DNA from: Engraulis encrasicolus
Lineage: Eukaryota; Chordata; Actinopteri; Clupeiformes; Engraulidae
Direction: 5' to 3'
Assembly: GCF_034702125.1 (NCBI RefSeq)
Contig: NC_085859.1
Span: forward strand, 257,349 to 321,348
DNA: 64,000 nucleotides
Part shown: positions 55,560 through 64,000 of the stretch, piece by piece
Numbering within the stretch: position 1 is the first letter of the stretch
Layout of the letters: the number at the start of each line of letters is the position of its first letter
Program-made: the position numbers and the translations under genes
The notes under the pieces: model-generated
What the model saw: the letters and a program-made list of their open reading frames with translations, nothing else
Database searches by the model: none
Told to the model about the DNA's origin: nothing

Positions 55560-55955
55560 TAGGATAGACTACTGCAATGCTCTCTTCTCTGGTCTCCCAA
55601 AAAAATTAATTGACATATTGCAACTCATTCAAAATTCTGCGGCAAGAATCCTAACAAGAACCAGAATGAGAGAGCACATCTCTCCTGTCTTGGCAGACCT
55701 GCACTGGTTACCTGTCTCATACAGAATCGACTTTAAGATTCTGCTCACAGTATTTAAAGCATTAAATGGACTTGCCCCTAGCTATATCTCAGACATGCTC
55801 TCTTTTTATGCCCCTGCTCGAGCTCTCAGGTCCACTGATGCCAAGCTGCTAAGGACCCCCACCCCCCCCCCAGAAGAAGATCGGCGACGCCGCGTTTGCC
55901 TGCTATGCGCCCAAGAGATGGAACGCCCTCCCCATCGAGATCCGATCAGCCACTA
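55560..55955 (+). pseudogene. L2 LINE reverse transcriptase fragment, part 2
   Basis: After the hAT the protein continues with [40 protein letters not shown] and [16 protein letters not shown]. At a C-run (about 55858-55871) the frame shifts; [20 protein letters not shown] follows in another frame. The gene is broken here and again by the insert at 55956. Confidence 0.85.
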
Positions 55956-56239
55956 GGCGAGTACATCTATGCAAAAAAAAGACCTAACCCCAAAAAGGTT
56001 TTTCAACTGATTTTGTTACCTCTAAGTGTCCTTAATAACATACTAAAAATCTAGGAAAATCTGACTTCAGGACTTCAGGTGTCATTTTCAAGATCAAAGT
56101 TTTTAAAAATAAAGGTTACTACATGATAATTACATTGGCATGAACTAACATGTTTTCAGGATCTGTTTGTTTGGAGTGCTGTTTGGGTGCATAAAGACAC
56201 TACTGCTATGATAATATCCATGTGCTGTTTGTCAGGGCA

Positions 56240-56645
56240 CATCATCAGTGATGAACCATGGTGTCACTAGGTATTTTGGGTCTTTCAGCAGCTGAACTGA
56301 ATAGACAGGAGCCACTACATGTGTAAGTAGAGGGCAAGGTGAAACGGTTGGTACTGGAGACAGACAATGTAGCTTTCGGGTAAGCCAGAGTAGGGCCTGT
56401 TGTAGCTTCATAGGCAAGGGTCAGGGCCTTGTATTCAATTAGGGCATGAGAAAGAGGACATGACTGGGAAACTGAGGCTATGTGGTCAGAGAATGATAGA
56501 TGGTCATCAACAATGACACCTAGATTTCTTGTGGCAACAGTAGCAGAATCCATATTGAGCTCGATCCATTTCAGACAATAGTAGCAGAATCCATATTGAG
56601 CTCGATAGCATGGCAACCTAAATCTTTGGCTGGGATCACCAGCAG
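56240..56645 (-). pseudogene. LINE reverse transcriptase fragment, minus strand, 3' piece
   Basis: On the minus strand ELNMDSATVATRNLGVIVDD and HLSFSDHIASVSQSCPLSHA are followed by EYKALTLAYEATTGPTLAY, the thumb and later blocks of a CR1/L2-group LINE with deletions. A 26-bp block (GTAGCAGAATCCATATTGAG) is duplicated at 56537 and 56580. The upstream half of the same copy lies at 57612-57860. Confidence 0.75.
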
Positions 56646-57611
56646 TGCATTTGGGCGAGGCTCAACTGAAGGCAATGTAAGACAGTGGCTGCTAGACAAT
56701 AGACTGTCCTTGCATGTGGGGAAAACTGAATGCATTTTATTTGGTACCAAACATAGGATAAAAAAAGGCACCTGAGTTAAAAGTCACATGTAACGGTAAC
56801 GAAATACAAACAAAATCAACAGTTACATATTTAGGTTTAACACTGGATCAGACTTTGACTGGTCATTCAATTGCAGAGAACCTATTGTATAAAAGTGCTT
56901 CTAAATTGAAATTTTTGTACCGTAACACAAGGCAATTAGATTTTAAAGTTAAAAAACTTCTTGTGTCAGCGCTTGTGCAGTGCCATTTTGACTATGCCTG
57001 TTCAGCATGGTACAGTGGCCTGACAGTGAAAATAAAAAATAAAATGCAGGTTATGCAGAACAACATGATCCGTTTTATATTAGGTAAACCATCTAGGTAT
57101 CATGTTACTTCAAATGATTTTAAGATAGTGGACTATCTGCCTGTGAAATTAAGGGTTGAACAGCTAAAACTGAATCATATGTTTAACATTATTAATGGGA
57201 TAGCCCCTAAGTACTTGGGATCCCAGATTGTAATGGTGCATACTCAACATGCCCATGGAACAAGAGCAAGTGTTCGCTCCTGTAAGGTACCAGCTTCAAA
57301 AAGCACAGCTCGCAGCTCTTTCTTTTATACAGGGATTATGCTATGGAATAGCCTTCCACTAAATATTAAAATGGCAGAAACAAAAAGGTGTTTTAAACAA
57401 AGAGTTAGAGTATTTTTGTGGAATAAAGTGGAGAACTAGGTGGAATGTGATGGCATATGTGTATGTGATATCTGTTACATGTTTTTGTTATGTCTTGTCC
57501 TCTTCCATCAGGGACCATGTTGGAAATAAGTGTTTACACTTTTACATGTTATCCCTTGGATACCTTTTTGTCTTCCTATATCCATAAATAAACCAAACCA
57601 AACCAAACCAA
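56646..57611 (+). mobile_element. 5'-truncated LINE with (AACC)n tail, plus strand
   Basis: The copy opens with frames reading RQWLLDNRLSLHVGKTECIL, has the open stretch 56855-57439 and ends ATAAATAAACCAAACCAAACC. It cuts the minus-strand LINE fragment at 56645/57612 and so arrived later. Confidence 0.75.
56855..57439 (+). pseudogene. LINE reverse transcriptase C-terminus, 194 residues open
   Basis: The frame includes SASKLKFLYRNTRQLDFKVK, LVSALVQCHFDYACSAWYSG and LNHMFNIINGIAPKYLG, then FFYTGIMLWNSLPLNIK, typical of the post-RT region of a CR1/L2-group LINE. It ends in a proper stop (TAG at 57437). The upstream frame carries GKTECILFGTKHRIKK but is shifted. The polymerase core is absent. 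Confidence 0.85.
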
Positions 57612-57860
57612 GTGGATAGTTCAGAGAGGCAAGCGGAAATGTGTGTGACCGTGGAGTCATCTGGCACAAAGTAACTGTGCTTCATCGGTGTAACAGTAGT
57701 ATGAGAAGCTGTGAGAACAGATAACATGGCCCAGTGATGTGGTGTACATGGCAAATAGGAGTCCCAGACCCTTAGGACACCTCTGTGGAGAGGCTATGAT
57801 TTGAGGACAGCTGACCTTGCCCTTGATACATGCTAACAATGATACCACCAGACTCAAAGA
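57612..57860 (-). pseudogene. LINE reverse transcriptase fragment, minus strand, 5' piece
   Basis: On the minus strand GLLFAMYTTSLGHVICSHSF is followed by SYYCYTDEAQLL, a worn version of the RT palm with YADDTQLF-type active site (here YTDE, catalytic Asp lost), then PDDSTVTHISACLSELSTW. It joins in sense to 56645-56240 across the younger plus-strand LINE. Confidence 0.7.
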
Positions 57861-58437
57861 ATGTCTGGACGAACTTGAGACACATAAAACTCAATTATTT
57901 ATCTAAGAGAGATGTTAAATAATCATGTTTTGAAAAAAAAAATGCTAGCTGGTGTGCCTGCACAAAGATTTTTAGATTTACTACAAAACAAAAAGAGATG
58001 TCCATAATCTCTTCTGAAGATATCTTCTGGCTTACTAGAAACAAAATAAAAGAGTCATTTTGAGCTTGGCTTTTTCAGATTTTGAGGTTTTGCATTTTGA
58101 AATTTAATGCATATTTAATTAGATATAGTCCAATTACCATATTAAAACATAACATTTCAGAAAACTTGCAATACATTTTTTTCTCACAAATATGTGAGTT
58201 ATCACCGGATTAAGTTTCATGGTGATATGGGCAGGCTAAATTGTTTGGCCTATTCACCTGGAGTGTCTCTTGACCCTTATAATAAGCCTATGGCAGCCAT
58301 GTTGAAAAAAACTCATTTCCCAAAGTCAGATTTTACTAGATTTTTAGTATGTCATTTAGCAGGTCCAATAGTAATAGAATCCATAAAAAAACCTTTTGTA
58401 TCCATTTTTTTGGGGTTAAACCCTAAATGTACTCGCC

Positions 58438-59008
58438 TACACCTCCGTCGACTCCTTCAAGAAGCAGCTGAAGACCCACCTCTTCATCCTTGCCAACTCC
58501 TAGCTGCCAAGGCGTCATAGTGTCCCAGCTGCCGCAGCGCCCTTACTACTCGCAACCAGCCCTGGCAGGGGGCTCCCCTAGGTGGCCGCTGGTCTCTGCC
58601 TGAGGTTTCTTCCTGACTACAGGGGGTCTTTTTTCTCAGACCTCACTGAGCTTTTTTTTTCCCCTTACAAACTATGAATCAAGCGAAAGGGAGTTTTTCC
58701 TCACCCCTGATGCCACCAGGGGCCGCACCTGAGCGCCCAATCTCTGTGTGACTATCTATGACTTATGATAGGCCCAGCCACTATGGACCTTACACATCTA
58801 AGAATCCTGGTCCTAACCTACGTTGACCTTATGACTCTACATTCTCTGTCTATCTCTTCTTCCTCTGCCTTCCTGCTTTTTCTGCCTCTCTATACCTCTC
58901 CTTTTAAATCTATCTCTAACAATGTTTTTTTTCCCATTTGTTAAGCACTTTGAGTTACATGCCTTGTATGACACAGTGCTATACAAATACAATTATTATT
59001 ATTATTAA
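58438..59008 (+). mobile_element. L2-type LINE 3' part
   Basis: The final codons SVDSFKKQLKTHLFILANS end in TAG at 58501-58503. The 3' UTR contains GGAGTTTTTCCTCACC and CTGAGGTTTCTTCCTG, both typical of fish L2 tails, and ends in ATT repeats. Confidence 0.85.
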
Positions 59009-59757
59009 TATGCTGTGCACGATCAACTTAGGCTCCAAACCGAATCATTGTAATGCTGTATATTAAATAGGCAACAGAGCAAGAAACTGAAACCCACTGC
59101 ACACACAAGTCATACTGGACAGTAGTCATATTCGTAATCTGGGCAACAAGAACTGCACATCACCCTTGACAAAGCACACTCGGACACAGGAATTAGAAAC
59201 ATCTTATTTATTTTCACCAATAGACCGACAATGTCCAGCATTGAATCACTTCTTGGAGGAGAAAGGGAAAAAGCTGTAAACATACGGCTGGTTCAACACT
59301 TTATTTTAGTAGAAACATGTTTACAACTGAAGTTGACAATATTGTGGTGGCACCGTACAACGGCTGCAGCCCCGTTCCGTTCTATGATACTACCGCTTAA
59401 CGGAATCAAAACTGGTTCGGCCCGCTGTGCGTTTGGACTGTGTTACAAGTCCGTGAAACGGAACCATAACAGCACCGTACAACGTCTGCAGCCCCGCTCC
59501 GTTCTGAGTCCGAATGCACAGCTAATTTCGATTCCGTTAAGCTGTGTCGCTAGTGTCCAGGGAAGTCAAACACTTCACATGACAGTAAGGAGTGTCTTTT
59601 ACAATCTGTAGTTACGGTGAGCTATTGTAGGCCTACTACATATGAGTTATAATATGAGTTATATTCTGTCTTACCATTATGCTTCTTCTGTTTTGTAGTC
59701 ATGTGCCATCTTCCCTCGAGGTAGCTGATAAAACAAACACACAAAAAACCCTGTTAA
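59009..59757. other. No gene supported; duplicated GC-rich block at 59349-59560
   Basis: CACCGTACAACGGCTGCAGC (59349) and CACCGTACAACGTCTGCAGC (59473) start two related units. The second contains GATTCCGTTAAGCTGTGTCG, also seen in variant form at 53805. The 126-codon frame 59231-59611 spans the duplication and resembles no known protein; I treat it as chance. Confidence 0.4.
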
Positions 59758-59900
59758 CACTAGAACTACCACGGAGGGGTCAATTGACCTTTTTACCTAA
59801 AAGCCCCACAAGGGGGTCATTTGACCCTTTGGACCCCCTGCGGACACTCCTTTTGTTGTGGAAATGTAGCTGTTAGCACCTCACAGCTGTCACTTGAGAC

Positions 59901-59939
<39 letters not shown>

Positions 59940-62034
59940 ATCATTTCCAATGCCTGTTGAGTGCTGTATCTCTGCATCTGGGAGAGGAGCTTCTTTCACC
60001 ACAAAATTCTTGAGGGAAGTGAAGCAGTAGTCCACATGCACTGGTATTTATCCATCTAACAATTGCCAGGTTGCATTCACATGAGTCGTTATGGTCACAT
60101 GGCATGGGAGATTCACACATTACAGTTTTTCTCGATTGGTTTGGCTAATTTCTCGAAACTGAGATGACATTCTCAAAACAACACGGACAAATCCCCAAAC
60201 CAACTTGCAATTTCCCAAAACAGAATGGCATTTGTCATTGCTTTCATCAGATATCAAATGATTTGTACATGTCTCAAATGTTTAGTACATCTCTGCAGAT
60301 GGATATGTACAAATACCCTTCAGTTGACACATTCAGCATAGATTTAGCACATTTTCCAAATAAATTGACCTTGCTTATCTAAACGAATTAGACAATTCTC
60401 AGTCTAATGGTTGCCCTCTCCAAAACACGTCAGCATTATTTCATTGTGTAAGTCATCATATGCAAAGTGGTCTACGCAATTCCCAAAACAGTCAAGGACA
60501 TCATATTTTAAGAATTTCATTACATAGTAAATGTTTAACAGGTCAGATGGTATCGTAACTTTACTAGTTAGTAGAAAATAATTTTACAACCGTGTATACT
60601 ACAGTTTCCTCTGTTATTTGGCTAATCTCATGACATTTTTTCAAACGACATTCTGTTTGAACAATTGCTAGTTGCTTTGGCATTTGTCCATGTTATTTTG
60701 TGAATGTTATCTCTGTTTTGAGAAATGAGCCAAACCCATGAGAAACCTGTGATATATGGGCATTACTTTCTGTATATGAATTTACAGTAAAGAAAGTTAC
60801 TGATAAATGTCCTTGGTAAATTATCTGTGTTGTCAAACTTCAATGTTTCCACTCACTTTTTCATTTTTATACATAGTCGAAATCTGTTAGCTGAACATAG
60901 ATAAAACACCTAACCATTTTGACTGGCAGTGCGTACACAATGGCAAAGGGACAATTTATTTTGGGGGTACTGATGATATATGTGGGGAAGAAATTTAGTT
61001 TTGACACATGGGTAAACTGTTTTTGGGGTGATATGAGCGAGTGATGAGGATCCAAGTAGTTATGCTGAACCATCCAGTTTATTTTGACAGAAGGACTAAA
61101 TGAATGCAAATGAGCCAAAGCAATTGAGAAAGATCTATGCCATTTTGATGGTACTGACTATTTATATGTGAGACGGTTTAGTGCTGATGCAAGAATGAGG
61201 TGTTTTGGGAGGTATATGACATTTTGCTAGTTATCTGAACTGTTGTGCAGAAGTGTAAGAATGTTTGGCCAAATGACCCAATGGTTATAGGAATGTCATC
61301 TCAGTTTCAAGAAATGAGCCAAACCAATCGAGAAAAACTGTAATTCAACCATTATCTGGTTGCAGTCATATGATATGTCATGATCACATGGGACATTCAC
61401 AAGTTCATTGATGACTTATATGAAGAAAATGTGCTGACATGTTTTCAGGACAACCATTACACTGAGAATCAACCAATTGGGATAGATCAGCAAGGTACAT
61501 TCATTTGAAAATTGTACTAAATGTAAGCTGATAACTGTAGGATACTTGTACATAGCCATTTGCAATGATGTACTAAATGATTGAGACATGTACAAAAGCA
61601 TTTGAAATTTGATGAAAGCAATGATAAATGCCATTCTGTTGTGAGGAACTGCAAATTATTTTTGTAATTTGTCCATGTTTTGAGAATGACATCTCAGTTT
61701 CAAGAAATGAGCCAAACCAATGGAGAAAAACTGTAACACACTGTCCGCCAAACTGTGCTATCTGTCTTTGCTGCTGATATCTTCATGCAAGTTGCTATTT
61801 ACCTGTAGTGATTTTGGAGGCTGACAGCCCTTGGGAAGAAGCTGTCTGTCCCTGTTTGTCTTGGCTGTTAGCACTGTAAGGTGTGACCCCCTCACCCCTC
61901 ACCCCACACACGGCCCCTAACAGCCTCATTACCATAACAAAATGAGTGATTAGTGTATTAGGTAAAAGCCGCCGGGTCAAATGACCCCTCTCCGGTACTT
62001 CTAGGTAGGCAGAAAAATCCTGGTAGTTCTAGTG
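59758..62034. mobile_element. piggyBac-like element, copy 2 (inverse of copy 1)
   Basis: TTAA flanks (59754-59757 and 62035-62038) and ends CACTAGAACTACC and GGTAGTTCTAGTG are exact 13-bp inverted repeats. It matches 7939-13474 in reverse orientation but lacks that copy's three inserts, so it gives the empty sites for all of them. It has the same inverted-repeat core, (GT)n tract (59907-59938) and GGGTCAAATGACCC subterminal blocks. No transposase. Confidence 0.9.
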
Positions 62035-62038
62035 TTAA

Positions 62039-62689
62039 GTTTTAGAAGTTGCTCTCTCTACTGTCAAAACCAGTAGTTTTGCAGCATTTCCACCACATTC
62101 AATTTAGTTCATGGATTCAGTAGTGCTCATACACATTACATTACATTATTACATTACATTGCATTTGGCAGACGCTTTATAACCAAAGCGACTTTCAGAA
62201 GAGGACATAATCAAGCCAACATCACAAGCAAATACAAAGTGCACACATATGACATTATCAATCAATATAGCTACGATTCCCACTAGCACTTGTAGTCTGT
62301 CACCATCAGCGACATACTGTAGCTGCCTCCCAGTTTTTCTTCAGAATGTCTACAAACAGTCACTGTAAACTTAGGTTAAATTAAATAATATATAGCTGGT
62401 ATTCAAGCAACACGTAGGCTATTTGGTATTTAACAGAAAACACTTACTTGGGGTAACTTCATCCACGGGTGTGTGGCGATTATCCTTCCATACTAGATGA
62501 AACGTGAGGACGAAAGAAAATAAACGTTGGCACAGACGAGCCCAATTTGAATTGATTCCCACGCACGTCAGGGTTCCAAAGACCAACGGTTGCTACAGTC
62601 GGCTGCAATGTGTTTCACGGATGTGTCACGTATCCGTATGGGACCTGGTGGAACGACATATCTCCATCATCGCTTTAGATCTGTCTTAC
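62039..62689. repeat. No gene; includes an ACATT-tract repeat (62130-62215)
   Basis: ATTACATTACATT is followed by GCATTTGGCAGACGCTTTAT and CCAAAGCGACTTTCAG, the start of a very common fish repeat also seen in variant form at 42838. The rest (62216-62689) shows no coding or element structure I can support. Confidence 0.5.
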
Positions 62690-62840
62690 GGATCTGCGCC
62701 ATATCAGTGTATGACTTGTAAAAACACATCTGTTTTAGTGGCAACAAAACGGATCTGCTCCATATCAGTAAATGACTAGTGAAAACACATCTGTTTTAGT
62801 GGCAACAAACAGATCTGCACCAGGTCAGTGCAGCCTCTTG
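62690..62840 (+). repeat. About 2.5 tandem units of 62 bp
   Basis: GGATCTGCGCCATATCAGTG (62690), GGATCTGCTCCATATCAGTA (62752) and AGATCTGCACCAGGTCAGTG (62812) open successive units that share AAACACATCTGTTTTAGTGG and CAACAAA. The family is unknown to me. Confidence 0.8.
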
Positions 62841-64000
62841 AAAACAGTGCAGACTCGGTTGGAATGTTGAAGACAGAGTTCTGGTTCTGACACGGGTCCG
62901 CACCACTATCAGAAACCTCATCTGAGCTAGAAACAGAGGCAGACAGCTTAAAACGGATCCGTTGCAAACTTAGTGGCTATCTGGTTACACTCGCAGGTGC
63001 CTGGCAGACAGAGCATGTGTGGCATAATAGGTGCGATCGACATGTGTCAGCGCATGCATGCGCATTTAGACAGCAATGCACCCTGGATGGAAAATGCTGC
63101 ATGACGGTTAGATTTCCTGTCAAACTTTCGTCGATGTTGTGTTGACGAGGTGACATGTCACATGGTGTAAAACTATCGCGGGATGAATGCGACTGCAGTC
63201 AGGTCTTGCAACCTCTGCAGTTGCTTATCCCCTTCAATGCTCGCCTGCAGACTGCCTCCGAGGTCACGCGTCCATGAACTGGTTGGTCAACAACTCACTC
63301 ACGTGTGTAAATGAGTCTTGTCTCACACCCCTCCACAATTCTGCGCAGGTCCCCACTTCAGCTCCTCCTCACTGCCTGTCCCCCCTCTCGTCACACGTGG
63401 TGTGTTAGTAGAGAAAACCAGTGCGAGCTCATCGTCTCGTTCATATTTGTGGCCGACTTTAAATGCGCTGTATTTAATAACACCCACATCGTCACAACAA
63501 GTTCTCGCTCACGTGCTTCCGTCAACGTTGGTCGACAGCAACAAAGTCGTATGGGCTTAATGAGGGTATGCAGCTTTAAGTTGCAGCGGCAGTCTGCGGT
63601 GACAGCTGGCCAGGGGATTGGTCCAGCAGTAAATGGTGATACCTGGGTATCTTTGAAAAGTGCTACCTGGCGTGACAGGTGAGGCGGACGATTTGATCGT
63701 TTGTGGGCCGCTGGAGAGGTATGAGCCCATGGGCACCGACGCGCCGCGGGGATTTGGCAATCTTGGTGGCGGGTCTGAACGCTTCTGTGTGGCTGAGTGA
63801 TCGGACTACTGCCGAGCCTCCTTTTAGACTGCTGGCTAGTCGTGCAGTTGGCATGTTTCCTGGTATGTACCGTCATCCCTAGGTCACAAAATAGGCTACC
63901 TTAACGTACATGCATCTCATTACCTTGCCAGGTACTGCGCTGGGTGTCGTTTCGTGCCCTTCCCCCTGTTGCTGCTGGGGCGTAATTGTGCTTCGTATGT
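62841..64000. other. No gene recognised
   Basis: This 1.2-kb stretch is closer to 50% GC and has overlapping frames on both strands (63311-63682 plus, 63391-63876 minus), none with recognisable motifs. CG-containing words are fairly frequent, so a CpG-rich promoter of a gene beyond the window edge is possible, but nothing here proves it. Confidence 0.3.

Larger units (their letters stand above)
55956..58437. mobile_element. Tc1/mariner-type element, TIR GGCGAGTACATYTA, TSD TA
   Basis: The ends GGCGAGTACATCTA and, reversed, GGCGAGTACATTTA are flanked by TA (55954-55955 and 58438-58439). The arms pair further in, for example CATACTAAAAATCTAG at 56040 against CTAGATTTTTAGTATG at 58338, so the TIRs exceed 120 bp. 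It has no transposase of its own. It carries a minus-strand LINE fragment split by a plus-strand LINE. Confidence 0.8.
54050..59008 (+). mobile_element. L2-type LINE, 5'-truncated, split by two transposons
   Basis: LINE sequence lies in three pieces: 54050-54241, 55552-55955 and 58438-59008. It ends TTAAGCACTTTGAGTTACATG...GTGCTATACAAATACAATT with an (ATT)n tail (58992-59007), the usual terminus of fish L2 elements. The first gap is a hAT, the second a Tc1/mariner-type element. Across the gaps the reverse transcriptase C-terminus reads continuously apart from one frameshift. Confidence 0.85.

Noticed and set aside
59231..59611. 126-codon frame
   Set aside because: It runs across two copies of a duplicated block and resembles no known protein; chance is the simpler reading.
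63391..63876. 161-codon minus-strand frame near the window end
   Set aside because: It overlaps equally long plus-strand frames and shows no motif; GC-richer sequence gives longer random frames.

Overview
The window looks like teleost fish genomic DNA. It has almost no single-copy coding sequence, long CA/GT and GA microsatellites, tRNA-derived SINE pieces, fish-type LINEs, and many DNA transposons of the Tc1/mariner, hAT, piggyBac and PIF/Harbinger types. I cannot name the species from sequence alone. It is an accessory, repeat-dominated interval in which most of the 64 kb is transposon inside transposon. Many element borders below rest on terminal inverted repeats (TIRs) plus a matching target-site duplication (TSD), read directly on both sides.

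Layout. 1-7.4 kb: a 37-bp minisatellite array is broken by a foldback element with a telomere-like core (2097-2693). It is broken again by a 3.65-kb transposon (2772-6423) that carries a PIF/Harbinger element (3857-5950), and a Tc1/mariner MITE closes the array. 7.7-16.2 kb: a long-TIR Tc1/mariner-type element is split by a piggyBac-like element (7939-13474) and by a second insert with a decayed THAP exon. The piggyBac-like element itself holds a CCGG-flanked element, a hAT and a short insert. 16.26-26.95 kb: a hAT element is split by a nearly complete L1/Tx1-type LINE (16289-23740). The LINE has an intact ORF1 and an ORF2 with a single frameshift, and a further hAT sits in its 3' region. 27-30.6 kb: foldback elements, a 65-bp tandem repeat and a second array of the 37-bp minisatellite.

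30.7-34.3 kb holds the only convincing host gene: two exons of a TRIM (tripartite motif) family gene on the minus strand. One is a RING-less B-box exon (33960-34310), the other a 96-bp coiled-coil exon (30747-30842). Degraded copies of the second exon lie at 36309-36361 and 42778-42829, which points to a decayed local TRIM duplication. 34.7-36.3 kb: a dead Tc1 element. 36.4-42.5 kb: a nest of about five levels, hAT > piggyBac-like > Tc1/mariner-like > hAT > TTAA MITE. 42.5-47.7 kb: diverged tandem duplications, a SINE piece, a minisatellite and a large foldback element rich in AAGATGGC motifs.

47.9-52.5 kb: an L2/CR1-type LINE 3' end is interrupted by a 3-kb TIR element (49343-52345). On its minus strand I can assemble a four-exon gene model in which three exons join in frame to a 149-residue protein with a polyadenylation signal. 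It resembles nothing I recognise and is the best candidate here for something undescribed. 52.5-59 kb: another foldback plus piggyBac-like pair, then an L2-type LINE split by a hAT and by a Tc1/mariner-type element that itself contains two further LINE fragments in opposite orientations. 59.7-62 kb: a second, shorter copy of the 7.9-kb piggyBac-like element in inverse orientation. 62-64 kb: short repeats and no gene I can support.
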